This document shows positions 13,290 to 26,265 of a DNA stretch of 64,000 nucleotides, piece after piece (within the stretch, counting starts at the first letter, position 1; each line of letters starts with the position of its first letter). Source of the DNA: Bimastos eiseni (Eukaryota; Annelida; Clitellata; Crassiclitellata; Lumbricidae); the NCBI GenBank assembly GCA_959347315.1, contig OY365810.1, forward strand, positions 3,737,467-3,801,466, written 5' to 3'. The translations under genes were made by a program, and so were the position numbers. The notes below the pieces were generated by a model. The model was not told where the DNA came from. It did no database searches and worked only from the letters and a program-made list of their open reading frames with translations.

Positions 13290-13740
13290 CCGCCAGCATC
13301 GTTTCAATGACACCAATCGTTGACAATATTGCAAAACTGAACACTAGATCCTATGGAAGATTCGGTTAAGCTAATTATCTTTAGTAATTGTTGAGTGACG
13401 TGGTACAAAGGTATGGGCCCGTGTCTGTACTGACCTTTTACCACTTAGCGCCTCCACATTAAATGGAGCAGGCAGCTCCTGCTGAGCCCATACTCCTACC
13501 TGCAGTGACCCATCACAAAATTTAGGTTAGGAGTATGTGCTTCTACACGACAACCGGGGCCGATGGATGGAAAGATTTGCAAGCGATGATGTCTTGCAGA
13601 GGATTGTATTGCACGCGTCGTCACTTTGTGATAAAGGAATCGTATGTAATATCTGCAGCTTGAATACGACTCCGAGATATTATTCAAACACTTGGGTGGT
13701 CCAAAAGAACTGACCTTCTCATAGCATTTGCATTTTCATA
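13290..13740 (+). repeat. Diverged 450-bp duplication, copy 1
   Basis: Matches 14380-14830 in the same orientation. Shared blocks include 'gcgcctccacatt/actgaatg', 'ggagcaggcag', 'agtgacccatcacaaaat', 'tgcaagcgatgatgtcttgca' (in part) and 'cgtcactttgtgataaagg'. No coding potential is evident. Confidence 0.8.
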
Positions 13741-13837
13741 TGGTTATTAACATTTCTCTTAAGTTTCATGCCTCTCGGCGCCTCTGATTTTCTACGGATA
13801 GACTGTTGAATGATGCAAGGAAAGACTGATACGTAGC

Positions 13838-13900
13838 TATATATATATATATATATGCATATATATATATATGTATATATATATATATGCATATATATAG
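13838..13900. repeat. (AT)n / ATATGC microsatellite
   Basis: Alternating AT broken by TGCA and TGTA steps. The overlapping minus-strand Ile/Tyr ORFs are by-products. Confidence 0.8.
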
Positions 13901-14379
13901 CACACATTTTTCGATGTGTATATGTATATAGTGAGATATATTATATCTATACATTCAAAACATTATAGGCGTACATAAAAACGATAAACGTTCACATGTT
14001 GTGTAGGCCTAGTTTCAGAAATTACCTATTGGCCTACGCCGTAAGTAATTTTTCATTTACAAAATAATAAGGATCACGTGATAAATAATTATGACGATTA
14101 GGAAATGACGTCATAAGTATAATCAGAGACCTGAATATCAACAGGCTGTTTAACTGTATGACGCATACAACAATTTCCAAGCTCACTAAAAGTTGCAAGA
14201 TTCCTTACGCAGAATAATATGCGAAAACTGCTAATTTATGCGAAAAGATGCGAAATCGCGTAATTGCATAAAACACGTTGCCCTACCCATCCTCCACGTT
14301 CAAGTGGACTTTAATAAAAATTTTAAACAATCACTAGGATGATTTACTGAGTTGGCAACAAATTTAATTTCCAAATTAA

Positions 14380-14830
14380 TACCCACCATCGTCATTTCAA
14401 AGGGACCAATCGTAGGAGACTCAGACAGTGTTGTAGAACTGAACACTATATCCTATGGAAGGTTCAGTAAAGCGCTGATGGACTTGAGTGACATCCTTTA
14501 AAGGTTTTTGCCCATATCTGTACTGACCATTCACCACAAAGCGCCTCCACACTGAATGGAGCAGGCAGATCCTGCCGCGGTCATACTCCAAGCCTGGAGT
14601 GACCCATCACAAAATTAGGCTTGAAATATGGGCTACACAGCAACCGGGACTATGGGATGGAAAGGTTTGCAAGCGATGATGTCTTGCAACGGATTCTGTT
14701 GCGTGCCTCGTCACTTTGTGATAAAGGTATCTTATGTGATATCTGTAGCTTTTGAAAACGACTCCCAGATAATGAAGCACTTGAGTGTTCAAACCTCGCT
14801 GACTTTTAGATGGTATTGCTACTTTCTTTT
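14380..14830 (+). repeat. Diverged 450-bp duplication, copy 2
   Basis: Partner of 13290-13740, separated by about 640 bases of unrelated AT-rich sequence. Confidence 0.8.
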
Positions 14831-15731
14831 TATAAATTGTCACGTCTCTCGAAGCCTATTATTTGCCAATGAAGAACGAACTGCTTTTATCTGATGTGAG
14901 GAATGTCTGATGGAAAGAAACACTAATACGTGATGAAGACACAGCTCATACCGATATCACCTGTACTCTTCTCTGTATTGTAATAATATTAAGAGCCACT
15001 CAAAAAGTTCAGACAGGGCCTATATGAATAAAAATATGATAGGCCTATAATTTCTCTTATGGTTGTCTTAAATAATTACTCACGTGATCCTTGTTACATA
15101 TAACAAATTATATTTATAGGCCTATATATAAATACATACTATTTAAAGTAAATGCTATCACGCTTCAAATAAGTTGCATTAAAAATGATTGTCTCAATTA
15201 CTTATGACGTGATCCTTTTTAACAATAGCGATCACTTGATAAGTAATTTACGACAATAAGAAAGTGACGTCATAGATTAGGGACAAAAGAGAGACTGCAT
15301 GGAGAGGGGGGTCGATAGAGAACATCAAGGAATGTGAGACAAAGAGGGAGGAAAATAAAACAAAGGAGAGGAATTAGAAATCGCAGAGACAAACAAATCA
15401 GACAAAGAGAGGAAGAGCGACAGAGACAGATACAGAGACAAACATTGAGCGTTGGAAAGAATTGCAGCTGTAAACTTTTAAGGCTATAAGTTAACTGTAA
15501 GCATTACAGGCTTGTACATTATGATGGAAAAGGTAGGTTCCGCTTTTGACTTGCATCCCTATTAAAAGGTACAACCTGTCGCAAGTAATAGGAGGACGGC
15601 AAACCGATTCATAGAATTTTATGTTGAGAGAAGTGAAGGTCGCACGACCTAGGCCTATAAATGAATTGTGTTCAAATGGTAAGGGCGCTACGTAAATGCT
15701 AAGAACGAATGAATCAATAAGTGAATGAATG

Positions 15732-15836
<105 letters not shown>

Positions 15837-16214
15837 AGAGATGTGTTCAACAAATGAGTGAAGGCTGTCAAGAGTAACACCAGCGTCACAAACGTTAGTC
15901 GTCAAGGTTAACATTGGAAACCGCTCAGGAAATGATCATGATCGAGTTTACGGAACTGCTTCAACTAATGTGAAGACTGACTCAATAGCCTATCACCTAA
16001 ACGATTTACATGCTGGATCAAGAAACTTTTTGAAGCTTTTGTGTTTTACTCTGTGGCATACAATAGGCCTCAACTGGCTTATAACTAGGCATTTAAAATG
16101 CGCTATAACAAGTCAAGTCCTGCACGAAAGCGCACACACGTCTCGACGACACAGCAGCCGTTGCAATGCAGAGCAATAATCATTGTGCAAGAGGGACTTG
16201 CTCAAGGTCTCTAC

Positions 16215-16307
16215 ACGGTGACACCTCGGACGAGGGTTGAACCCGCTCACTCAGCGCATACTGAGTGTTACGGGCCGACCGCTCTAACCTCGGCCACTGT
16301 GTCACAC
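16215..16307 (-). repeat. tRNA-derived SINE (class II tRNA-like head)
   Basis: Read on the minus strand: box A 'tggccgaggttagagcgg', a self-complementary variable arm (CACTCAG ... CTGAGTG), and box B 'gggttcaaccctcgt'. A long variable arm suggests a Ser- or Leu-type tRNA ancestor. A related copy lies at 26494-26570, and a truncated head at 61560-61600. Confidence 0.7.
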
Positions 16308-17417
16308 TACTTTTTATTACTACCGTACACCAGTTACTATTGAGTTTGTCATGAAGTTAATGATGAAATTCAATGTCTTCAGAACTGTGGGACTAACTTA
16401 TGCCAGCATGTATACACATCCGGGCACAACGATATTTTTTTTCAACTGTGCACCACACAGTTCAACACACAATTCAAAATTGGTGCAGTCACAATAAACT
16501 ATTACGATTTTGGGAAACGCTCTTACAAAACCAATGGCAGCATGATAAGACCAATTTCTTTGTACACACGCAATAATAAAAGCTCGTTTTCGACGGTCGC
16601 TTTGTGTAACTTGAGTATCTTAGAACCATCATGCACAAACGCCTATTTGAGGCCCCGGGTTTATTAGAGCATGAAGTAGAGATAATCACATGAACACAGA
16701 TAAATTATCGGAACCGGGCCATTTTATAACTTTACCCCAGACCTAGATTTCAAGACTTGTACCTGTAATAAGAATGCATTCAATGCATACGTGCGGACTT
16801 ATTAGAAATTGGTTCGAGTAGAGTTATTTCCGCAAATTAGTTATAAGTCCTGTAGCGATTGCACCAAAGAAAGCAGGTCGACTTTACGAAGCAGGCCTAC
16901 AATCGTTGAGTATACATGTAAGTATTTTCGTGAGCATTCACGGACTTAATGCTATTGAACCATATGCTGCATTTTGTAAACAAACTCTGGACTTTAAAAG
17001 TCGGATCATGTTATTCTTGTAAGATTGAACTATCTTATTTAAACCGTCAGTATTGCTGTCGTTTGGAATTTCTTTGATTTGCCTATTTGACTGGAGTATA
17101 ATGCAGCATGAATGATTAAATTACAACTAATAAATGCTTATTGTCAACGCATATAGCCTTATTCATGCGATAATGTAAGCCCTATTCTTTTAATTATTTA
17201 TTAATTTGTAAACTTGTTTAATTTGCAAGTGTTTTTTCTCTATAGTTTCTTCTCTTCGTCGATCTTTATCTTTCCATTTTCCACCTTTTCCTATGCACCA
17301 CTATCTCTTTCAACCCTTTCCATCCTGTTGTGTTGTCTGCTCTTTGGTAACCCCACACTGTATTTACATGTACGCCTATTACTATACGTGTTTGTAGGTA
17401 ATCTGTGTCGATTGCTA

Positions 17418-17450
17418 TTGTATTATTATTACTATTATTACTATTATTAC

Positions 17451-17513
<63 letters not shown>
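17418..17513. repeat. (TTA)n microsatellite
   Basis: About 30 triplets. The poly-Tyr and poly-Asn ORFs are artefacts. Confidence 0.95.
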
Positions 17514-18060
17514 CGATTACTTGATTTGCTAAGCCAGGCCCGTCTAGCTTTACAATGCTGACATTGGATAGCACCCAACTGCTCCTTTCGGCCGATGGTT
17601 TGACTGGGTATACACAGGTAGGCCCCCTACGATGAACAGAAGGACGCTGCCTACAACACACTGTGGGCGATTGTAAAATAATCAGCAGTAGAACGGATCT
17701 TCATCTAATAAGCTGTCATAATATTATAATATTAATTTTATAAAATCGACACTCGGCTAGCATGTGGTTAATTTATGTAATCACCATGCGTGTGGTAAAT
17801 AATTACTATTGTATTGAGCAATAGTTATTGTTTTATATCATTTAAAAGAATAAGCTTAATTCTCTATTTATTGACCTGCTATAATTAGCTTCTTCGATGT
17901 TTGTATATTCAGAATTAAGTGCATTTCCGTTGACATATTTTTAAGGACATCGATCGTGCTAATCATGATTAATTATTACTCGGATATCTGCGATATGTGA
18001 ATATAAGTGAATGTAGCCTAAGTGTAAGCTTAATCAAATATTCTATGTATGCATATTTAT

Positions 18061-18313
18061 TCATTCATTGCAAAAATTTATATAGCGCCCCTTCAAGGTT
18101 ACTACTCAGGAGCGGTCCCGACGCATCCACGGCTGATAAGAAACGTCTTAAGGCTACTGTAAAATGCACCTGAATGAACCTTAGGCATAAGGCCTTAGAT
18201 AATGGTAGCGCATTCCATGCCATTGGGCCAACAACAGAGAAAGCGATGCTGTCTGATTGTAGTTCGCGTGCGGTGAACAATTCTAAAAAAAGCATAGGTC
18301 CCTTTGTATTCAT
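18061..18313 (-). pseudogene. LINE 3' end with C-terminal ORF fragment
   Basis: The minus-strand reading contains a 'SIAFSVVGPMAWNALPLS' segment, typical of the end of L2/CR1-like reverse transcriptase ORFs (FSVAGPxxWNSLP). It then reaches a 3' terminus 'gcgctatataaat' followed by AATG-like tail repeats. The 5' part is absent. It lies 150 bp upstream of the CARD gene and is unlikely to be functional. Confidence 0.75.
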
Positions 18314-18466
18314 ATGACATGATATGCATGAATATGCTCTAAAGCAAATAGTTTAACACGAATCTCTAGGCTATTCCTAAGATTTGATTGTGACTGGCGA
18401 TTGACGAAACACGTTTGATGGCTAGGCCTATTTTCTTTTTTCTGCTAAACAGAGGTGGGTTTCAAA

Positions 18467-21400
18467 ATGGTCGTCGCGAAGTTTCAAGCAGCTCCTTCTC
18501 ACGAGAGACTATTACTATTATGGAATTCAGTTGGGAAGATTGTAACGGATTCAGAAGAAGATAATTCGATGTTCTCAGGTTTTCGTATTTATTTCACAAA
18601 TTACTTGATATTTCATACTAACTTTAGAGCTATACTCCTTAGAGAATCACACCGATTCATGCATCGAAAACAGCAGATTGTTTTTGTATTGACCTACACA
18701 GATACCTTCATAAATTGCACCCCATTTATCATCGATTATAACTGATAGGTATAAGTTTTACTGCGATCATCTCCTCAGGTAGATTGTAGCCATAATCTGT
18801 TGAGATACAAGGCAGAAAAACTTGTCAAACTTTACAATGAATAAGGAAATAAGAAATATTTTTTAGAGGAACACGTGAACCGTATTCGAGATCAGTATAA
18901 TCAACTGTTGAACAGCTTAACGAGCGTCCAAGATATAGTGGCGCAGATGTATCAGAAACACAAGTTGAACGACAAGGAACGTGAACATCTTCAGCAGTTT
19001 CATTCAACTCCCATAAGAGCCAGTGAAGAACTCCTGAACATCATAATAGTAAAATCTTCAGATGTCTACCAGAGCTTCCTTGAATCACTGCAGAAGACAA
19101 GACAACATCACGTTTATCAAATGCTATCGTCAGATCAGCAAAATTCAACCACAGGTGACTAATTTTAATTGTAAAGTAACAACTAGTTGGCCTAATGGAC
19201 GACATCTGTTATGAACATAGGCCTAATCATTGTATCTGTTACTGTTAGAAACACATAGGGGCCAACGCATTTTCTAACCATGGCAGTGCCTTATGGAAAG
19301 CACTGATAGATTTCTCATAAAATTGTTATATATGATATTGCTCATTGATCAAACTTATTAAATAAATGAAGGCACTGATTAAGTTCATACGTGTAGTAAA
19401 TCATAAAGCAAAGGATAATTAGGTAAACTTAATTAGTAAAGAAACTGTTATAAGTGCTCGAAATGGCAAAGTTTCGATGGTTGCCTGTCTTACTTAAAAC
19501 CCTGTGGTGCTAAGCATTAAGTCCTAATCATAGATATGGTTTTGGTTTAGCAAAATAAATGTTATCTCGCATGCATCACTGAAAACGTCAGACAAGTCGG
19601 ATGAAACTGTTTTCGTCATTCATAGTTCAACTTGTCAATGCCAGTTTGCCAACTGATTTTTGGTATTCCGAATACACAAGATATCGACTTAGTTAGCCTA
19701 CTCCAACGAATTGGTGACTGTAATTGATTGATTCCATTTGCATTCTATAGAACCAACACCAAAATAATATTGCAGATCTTTATAATTTGCATTGACGTGA
19801 GTAACGAGTTAACGTAAACAGTCTTCGTGAGGATCATTTTGTTCTTTCAAGACGAGCAATTTGTGTCCGAGCATTCTCGCCTCATCCGCCAGAACTACCA
19901 CTGGTTGACGGAATCGCTGGATCCTGATTCTGGTCTTCTCTCTTTGCTTTTCCAAAGAGAGGTACTCAACAGCGGAGAGTACGAACAGATTCGTTCCTTT
20001 CAAGATCGGTTTAAGAGGAACGAGATACTTTTATCTGTTATCAGTAGGAAAGCAACAGAGGACTTCCGAGAATTTCAGAACGCCTTGATTGAAACTCTTC
20101 AATCTGACATCGTTGATAAGATTACATTTGGTAAGATAAGCTAATGGCCTGCGTCAGAAGGGTTTATCAGCAAACTCAAGTAATATGCTTCATTTTGAAT
20201 ACGATTGTGACATCATCATAGTTTCGCAATTGAAGGAAAAGAATTTTGAGTAATTGTTAACATAATCAGCTTCAATCATAATTATGCTACATTTAAAACA
20301 ATATTTGATTGCTGATAATTGTGTAAGGTTTCTTACCATGCATGCACGAGCCCCTATGACAGTTTTATCATTTTTACTCTGCCTAAAATCTCACTTCAAA
20401 GTCCCATTTTATGCAAGGAGGAATGAAGGGCAATGAACGGTTGATAGGTAGACAGCAGTGCTCTTGTTATTAATTCTAAGATTTTTGTTACATTTTATAT
20501 GTATTTTTTGATGTTTGATAAATGCATTGTTAGGCCCTGTGAGTGAAAACGCGAGAACGGTGAAAGAATTGAAAACTCTTCCTCAGTGCCCTTCTGTCGA
20601 GAACACTACTCAGAATGTTGTTGTAAAGTCTGAATTGGCAAGGCAAAAATTACCAACGCCTTCACGTAATTGTAATGTACCCTCAGTAAAGCCGTTGATT
20701 AAACCAAAACCTCATAAGTCTGAAACGAGCCGACTACTCCTTCAACTTGTGAAACAGCGGCCGGTTCTCATCACGAATCAAAACGCGGTAAGTCGATAAT
20801 GAGGCTGTATTTACAGGTATATTCTAAATTAACACTCAACGATCAGCAGTTCTAAATGTCAAAATATTGGCCATATTCAGCACGACAACGAACGGCCGAG
20901 CTCTCTTTGCATGAAAGGAAATGTTTATGCTAGGTCAGTTTATGCGTACTGGCTGAGAAGGCATAGACATTGAGTATAAGCTATGGGATATTTTTATATT
21001 TGGAGTTGGGTGTACTTGTCATTAATAGGACAGTTAATCGCGGAACCTTTCTATTGAATATCAAAGTAATAATTGATTGGCTTAAGAGGTTCAATAACAG
21101 CAACTGTGGTGCTACAGCGAACCGCACAATGAGATATTCAGTTTTATTATTATTATGCTAGAAGATATAAGAAGAACTAAACTTTCAGGAGACTACGACA
21201 CACATGATGTCAACATGCAAAGAGAATCGTCAGTTAAATCGAGTTTTGGTTCAAATGACAGCAATGACTATGTCCATACAGCTAATTTTCTTATCTTAAA
21301 TATTGCATACTAACAATTTTGCTTGTACAGCACAAACTATTTTTGAAAAAATTCCCTTTAACTCTGAATAAGGAAAAGTTCGATAAACTGGAGGAAGAAG

Positions 21401-24139
21401 TACAGAGAGAAGTTTCAATTAAAGTGGTTGCTATGCGCCAGAAGACGATGAATATGAACATCTGGAAGAAATGCGTTCAAAATGTGCTTAAAGGTACGCT
21501 GACATTTTTAGAAATTAGAGTAGGCCTACCGATTGTAAGGAAAGAATAGGAGAGACCTATAGTACTTACAAGTAATTAAGAAAATACATATCTTTCTCAC
21601 ACAAGCTCATTCTTTGCAACTGTCTTTCACCGTTAGGCAATGCCTCTGTTAAAAAAATGGCTTTGGGTTCGTCGATACATAACAATATTTAAATTTTCTG
21701 CTCTTCAACAAATTGTTGAAAATAAATTTCACCGAAACGTTTACATTTCTTTGTCAATTTTTCTATTTCTATCGATAACACTTTTATCTAAATACTATTA
21801 AGCAACATGTCAACAAATTCAAGATTTATTTTATCACAGTCCCATGAGAAGTATCGAGAATTATTGTTTACTATTAGAATTATCTACAGATTGTCAATAG
21901 AGTAGTTACTATGTTCCCAGATGTGTTTGGCACCAAAAGCCAACAATGGGTCTAATTATTATCCTTTGCGATAACGCCTGTGTTTAATAACAATGCGCCT
22001 TGTTCGTGTTTCAGAATCGCAGATCACCAAATTAAGAATAATAGCGCAGACAAAGATTGCAAGTGATAAGTGTGAAGAACTTGAGCAATGCATTCTTAGT
22101 CAAGAATTCAAGTTTAAAATACTTGAAGACGAAATTCGAAGGGAGAAAACTAGATCCAGATTGCTAACTTTAAAATTACGGAAAGAAATATTCGCCTTAG
22201 AAAAAGATCTTTATTCAAAAGTTCAAGTGAATGAAAATTTAGAAGAAAAACTTCGGATAACTGGGGAAGAGATAAAGAGCCTAAAGGTTGCAATTCAGCA
22301 GATTACGAAAACAGCTAAGAAAAAAGAAAAACAGATTTCAATACAAATGGTAGAAGCATTAGATAAATTAAAAGCGTTTCAAAATGCAGAGAGAGATTTA
22401 GAAAACGCAGTGGAACGAGTAAGTCAATCACAAAATCAAATACTCGTTGAAGAAGAGAAAGCGATAGACCGTGAAGCGCAATTAAAGGTTAAAATGGTTG
22501 CGGTGATGTCAGGTGATCGTGTGGAATTCCAGTTGCCGAAATTAGGGCCAGATTTAGAGAAAACTGGAGCAGCTATAGTTCAAACTGAATTCAGTCTAGA
22601 CGAGCAGAACGCAACGCCAGGCCTGTATCAAATGGGAGCAAGCCCGCATAAATCAGATTCGGAGAAAAACGCCTCGACTGCCAAGGCTTTAATTTCACAA
22701 TCTGACATTGCGGAAGACATGTCGGAAGGTAAATAACAATAATGGCAATTTGCTTTCAATTTTAGCATATTGATTATTCGGTTTACATATATATATATAT
22801 ACACGTAGGTCCATGGCAACCGGCCGGAAATGGAGTCATTGACAATAAATTGAAATAAAGCGTAGGCCTAGACCCAACCTCACATTATACTGTTACCCTA
22901 TTGAAATAAAAATCCACAAACTGAAAAGGATGTAGTTTCCTTGTCCCACATAAACAAATCTTTTACCGGTAACATTTCCTCTGATAAAAAATTTGCTTGA
23001 AATGTTTTTAATTACTTCGTTACTTTTTTACCCAGCCAATCATTGAGCCCATTTCGTACTATTGTAATATAAAAATAAAATAAATCAACCATTTGAAGGG
23101 AACTGATATAGCAACTGTTTATATATACATGCAGTTTAAAAAAGAACTAAACACCAAAAATGCAGTTGCTCTCAGCGTGACTAGATCTTGGTCTTCAGAT
23201 TCAAGTACACCTAACCGAGCAATTTGCATAAAGTAATGACATTTAAACTGTTTTCTAGTGAAGCTTCAAAGCAGATACAACTCTGAACCAGTTTTGATTC
23301 GAACGATTACAACGCATGCAGCAAAAGAGCAACATAAACCGATTCGTGGATTAACGATCTTGGACGAGGAATTGTTTGTTGTGAGCGGAGAAACCTCTGA
23401 TATCGAAGTTTTTAATTCTGTTAAATTCAGCTTCAAGCGGCGATGGAAGAAGAAGGAAATAATTGATCCGATGGACATAGCATCTTGCAGTAGAAATAAA
23501 CGACTCTTCATAATGGACTACAAAGTTCGCGATCAATCAAAAGTTATTCTAGTCGTCAATTCAGATGGAAAATTACAGGTGAGAGTTCGAACTGGGTTTG
23601 ATTACGGACGTCTATCAATTACGGAGGAATCGAATCTCATTTTATCCGTGTTCTTGAAGAGCAAGTTGAAAGTATATTCGCCAGATGGACAATGGTTGAA
23701 GGACATACATCTATCGCCAGACATTGTCCATCCACGTCATGCCATCAAACTGACCAATGGCAATTTCGTGGTCAGCCATGATTTTTTTGGTGACGGCTTT
23801 CAGGGAGTGTGTATAGTGGATAAAGATGGGAGAGTGAAGAAGTCGTGCTGTGGAGACAGCGGAACAAATGTCGGACAAATGAATTGTCCAAACTATTTGG
23901 CCGTCGACAAAGATGGCTTCGTTATTGTCACTGACCCATCAAGCAGCAGGATTTTGTGTTTAAATCCAGATTTAAAATTCGAAACTGAAATTCTTTCGAC
24001 ATTGAAATATCAGTTACGAAATACAACGAGAATTTTTCTCGATGAGTTAAATGGACGACTTCTTGTTGCGGATAACAAATTTGAATCTGAGAACAATCTT
24101 TGCAGTGATGGCCAGATTTTGATTTTCAGCATCAAATAA
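18467..24139 (+). CDS. CARD-CARD-coiled coil-NHL propeller protein, 7 exons
   Basis: Exons 18467-18578, 18867-19154, 19852-20130, 20534-20787, 21331-21493, 22015-22728 and 23259-24139 join with AG/GT borders in phases 1,1,1,0,1,1 to give about 896 residues. Exon 2 (residues 38-133) and exon 3 (134-226) each show the six-helix CARD pattern. Exon 4 (227-311) is a Pro/Lys/Ser linker. Exons 5-6 (312-603) start with a Glu/Lys-rich coiled coil to about 525, followed by a low-complexity tail. Exon 7 (604-896) is one uninterrupted beta-propeller exon with NHL/TRIM-type strands such as NGNFVVSHD, YLAVDKDGFVIVTDPSSSRI and GRLLVADN. CARDs mediate homotypic signalling assembly, and NHL propellers bind ligands, protein or RNA. 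A cytosolic immune adaptor or sensor role is inferred. There is no RING or B-box, so it is not a standard TRIM. ATG 18467 follows an in-frame stop at 18446; a 5' untranslated exon may precede it. Confidence 0.87.
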
Positions 24140-25590
24140 ATTACAATTAGGCTCCTGTTAGACTGTTAGCAAAGAACAATGTTAACTTAAAGTCTTAGTA
24201 TTCACTTGCCGTGTTTTGCACTTTTTGTATTTTTATCTGCATTCTTCATGCATGACTCAAAAACGATGTTTAAAAATCCAGTCAGCAAAGAAGGAAACCG
24301 CATTTGAGAGAAAAGAGTTGAACAATGTGATAAAGTTTCTACCGAAGCACAATATCGATCAGGAACGTTATGCTACGAGAAACACTGATCCATTTGCTCT
24401 TTATACTAACAATCATGGATCTCATGGCGTTGCTTCTGTGTTTGAATTTCTGCGTTTCAATTTGGTATTCTAAAAATAATTTCAGAGGTTGTTTAGATAT
24501 ATTTATGTATGTATTCATGTATGTCCACTTGCCTGAAATAGGCTTCCCGCCATTACTCAGGAAGCCAAAATCTTTAGTGTTGTCAAAAACAGTTTTAGAT
24601 GTAGCCTATCTGCTCTGTCTCTTTAAGCATTTGCGCAGAGAGTATAAGTGTGCTGTACGATTGCAGGAATAGCTTCATAAATGCGATTTAATAGAGATTT
24701 AGCTTTAGATTTTTACTCAGCTGACGCGTTTTGCTGTTGCTTGTCCTAGAATGTAGAGCTCTTTTGTGGCAGACGTTCGCTCTGTAGACTGTAGTTTGCC
24801 TTCACATCCCAGCTAAAACACATCAGCGTCATCTCATCTCATTTCCTCCGTCGGTTGTATCCGTGTCAATTCGTATCGTTGTCGAAAAGCCGCTCTCAAG
24901 ATTTCTCCTCTGACAAATGAGTCACACTTGACTCCCTGGATTTCGTCCTGGCACTGGAAGGAAACTAGAAGATTGACTATTGCGGACTTAATTTGGTATA
25001 GCGCCGGTGAATAAGCTGGTCTTCCTGACGTGGCTTTCGTGGGTGCTGAGAAATTTTCGAGGATTTACATTACATTATATTACACCCCGCCAGTGACTTA
25101 TTCACGTGCTTTCGGTTGAAGCAAAATCTATAGGCTGGTCATGTTTAAATCGCTTTGGCTCAGAGGGCCAGGCAGACCATCAGACGTCTGCGCTGGTTGA
25201 TATTCATGTAAGTAGGACTACTGTATTTTTAAACAACTCAATCACCTATAGGCCTGTATTAGTCGATATATTTCTATGTCCTGCCTTGTCAGCTGGTCGA
25301 CGGTAATATTCTGCTTTAACTATTTCTTACTGAATTGCAAATTAATATTTTATGTCTTGATATAGTGTATTCATCTGAAAACAAGCTATTTATTCTGGGT
25401 ATAACGCATCAACATTAACATTAATTTCTAAACATCCACTACGTATGCTGCACGTAGAGTCACAAGAGATAGTAGCCTAATTGCGTATGCGGGAAAGCAT
25501 AGAGCTATCTGAGTTAAAGTGATCTGAAAGATCTTTTATTTGAGTTTAATGCAAGAAATTATTCAGATCTGCTCACGGCAACACCAAACA
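24140..25590. other. Interval between the CARD-NHL gene and knottin gene D
   Basis: AATAAA overlaps the CARD-NHL stop codon (about 24135-24140). The rest holds 3' flanking sequence, an inverted copy of the 11.1-kb repeat (about 24998-25075) and no convincing coding exon. Confidence 0.5.
24998..25075 (-). repeat. Dispersed repeat, copy 2
   Basis: Reverse complement of the 11080-11145 element, ending in an 'acattacattatattac' AT tail. Confidence 0.7.
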
Positions 25591-25596
25591 GACATC

Positions 25597-25727
25597 TGTA
25601 CCTTAATGTCCATAAAAAGTCTCGCATTTAAAAAGAAAATCAATGATCATCTTCGCTTCTGCAACTTCAAAAGTCTGAGGGTACAACACAAACAGCTTCT
25701 ACGGACAAGAATTCTTCCACAGAAATG
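25597..25727 (+). promoter_or_regulatory. Promoter and non-coding 5' exon of knottin gene D
   Basis: A TATA-like 'ataaaaag' near 25612 is followed by 'tctcgcattt', then by a segment shared with the two other knottin upstream regions ('tcttcgcttct', 'gtctgagggtac', 'acagcttct'). It ends in a consensus donor, GTAAGA, at 25727. Spacing to ATG 26266 and an acceptor at 26251-26252 fit a spliced 5' UTR. Transcription has not been shown. Confidence 0.55.
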
Positions 25728-25784
25728 TAAGAAACGAATAGATTTACTCTTTTAGACTTCTTCACTAAGTTGCTTTGTCATTCA

Positions 25785-26130
25785 TTCATTCAGTCAGTCA
25801 GTCAGTCAGTCAATCAGTCAGTCAGTAAGTCAATAATTCACTCATTCATTCATTCATTTATTTATTCACTCATTCACTCATTCACTCAGTCATTCAATCA
25901 CTCACTCAGTCATTCAATCATTCACTAGGGATCATTTCAGTCATTCAGTCAGTCATTTATTCACTCATTCATTCATTTATTCATTTACTCATTAATTAAT
26001 TAAAGTCAGTCATTCAATCATTCAGTCATTCACTCATTCATTCACTAATTAATTCATTTGTTCATTCATTAGTACTGGAGGTTTAGGAGTCGCCCCTTCA
26101 AGCACCTGCCCTGGAGCTCCCCCATCCAAA
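25785..26130 (-). repeat. LINE 3' terminus with expanded GAAT/GACT tail
   Basis: On the minus strand, 'cttgaaggggcgac' (about 26090-26102) resembles the LINE termini at 18.06, 33.54, 48.2 and 61.8 kb. It is followed by about 300 bases of degenerate tetranucleotides (TCAT/TCAG on the plus strand). Confidence 0.6.
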
Positions 26131-26265
26131 CAAAGACTAAAAAGAAAAAGGTTTGAGTGCTTAATTAAATATTGTCTTCCGGCTTAATATTCAACGCAGT
26201 TCAGTTGCTAGCTGAATGTGTAAAGCGAAGAATCTGCTTGAATTTCATACAGACCATATCTAAAG

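Noticed and set aside
16215..16307. Genuine tRNA gene
   Set aside because: Boxes A and B are present but the cloverleaf and acceptor stem are not, and related degenerate copies occur elsewhere, so it is a SINE.
17214..17661. Poly-Tyr and poly-Asn ORFs
   Set aside because: Triplet microsatellite translated in two frames.
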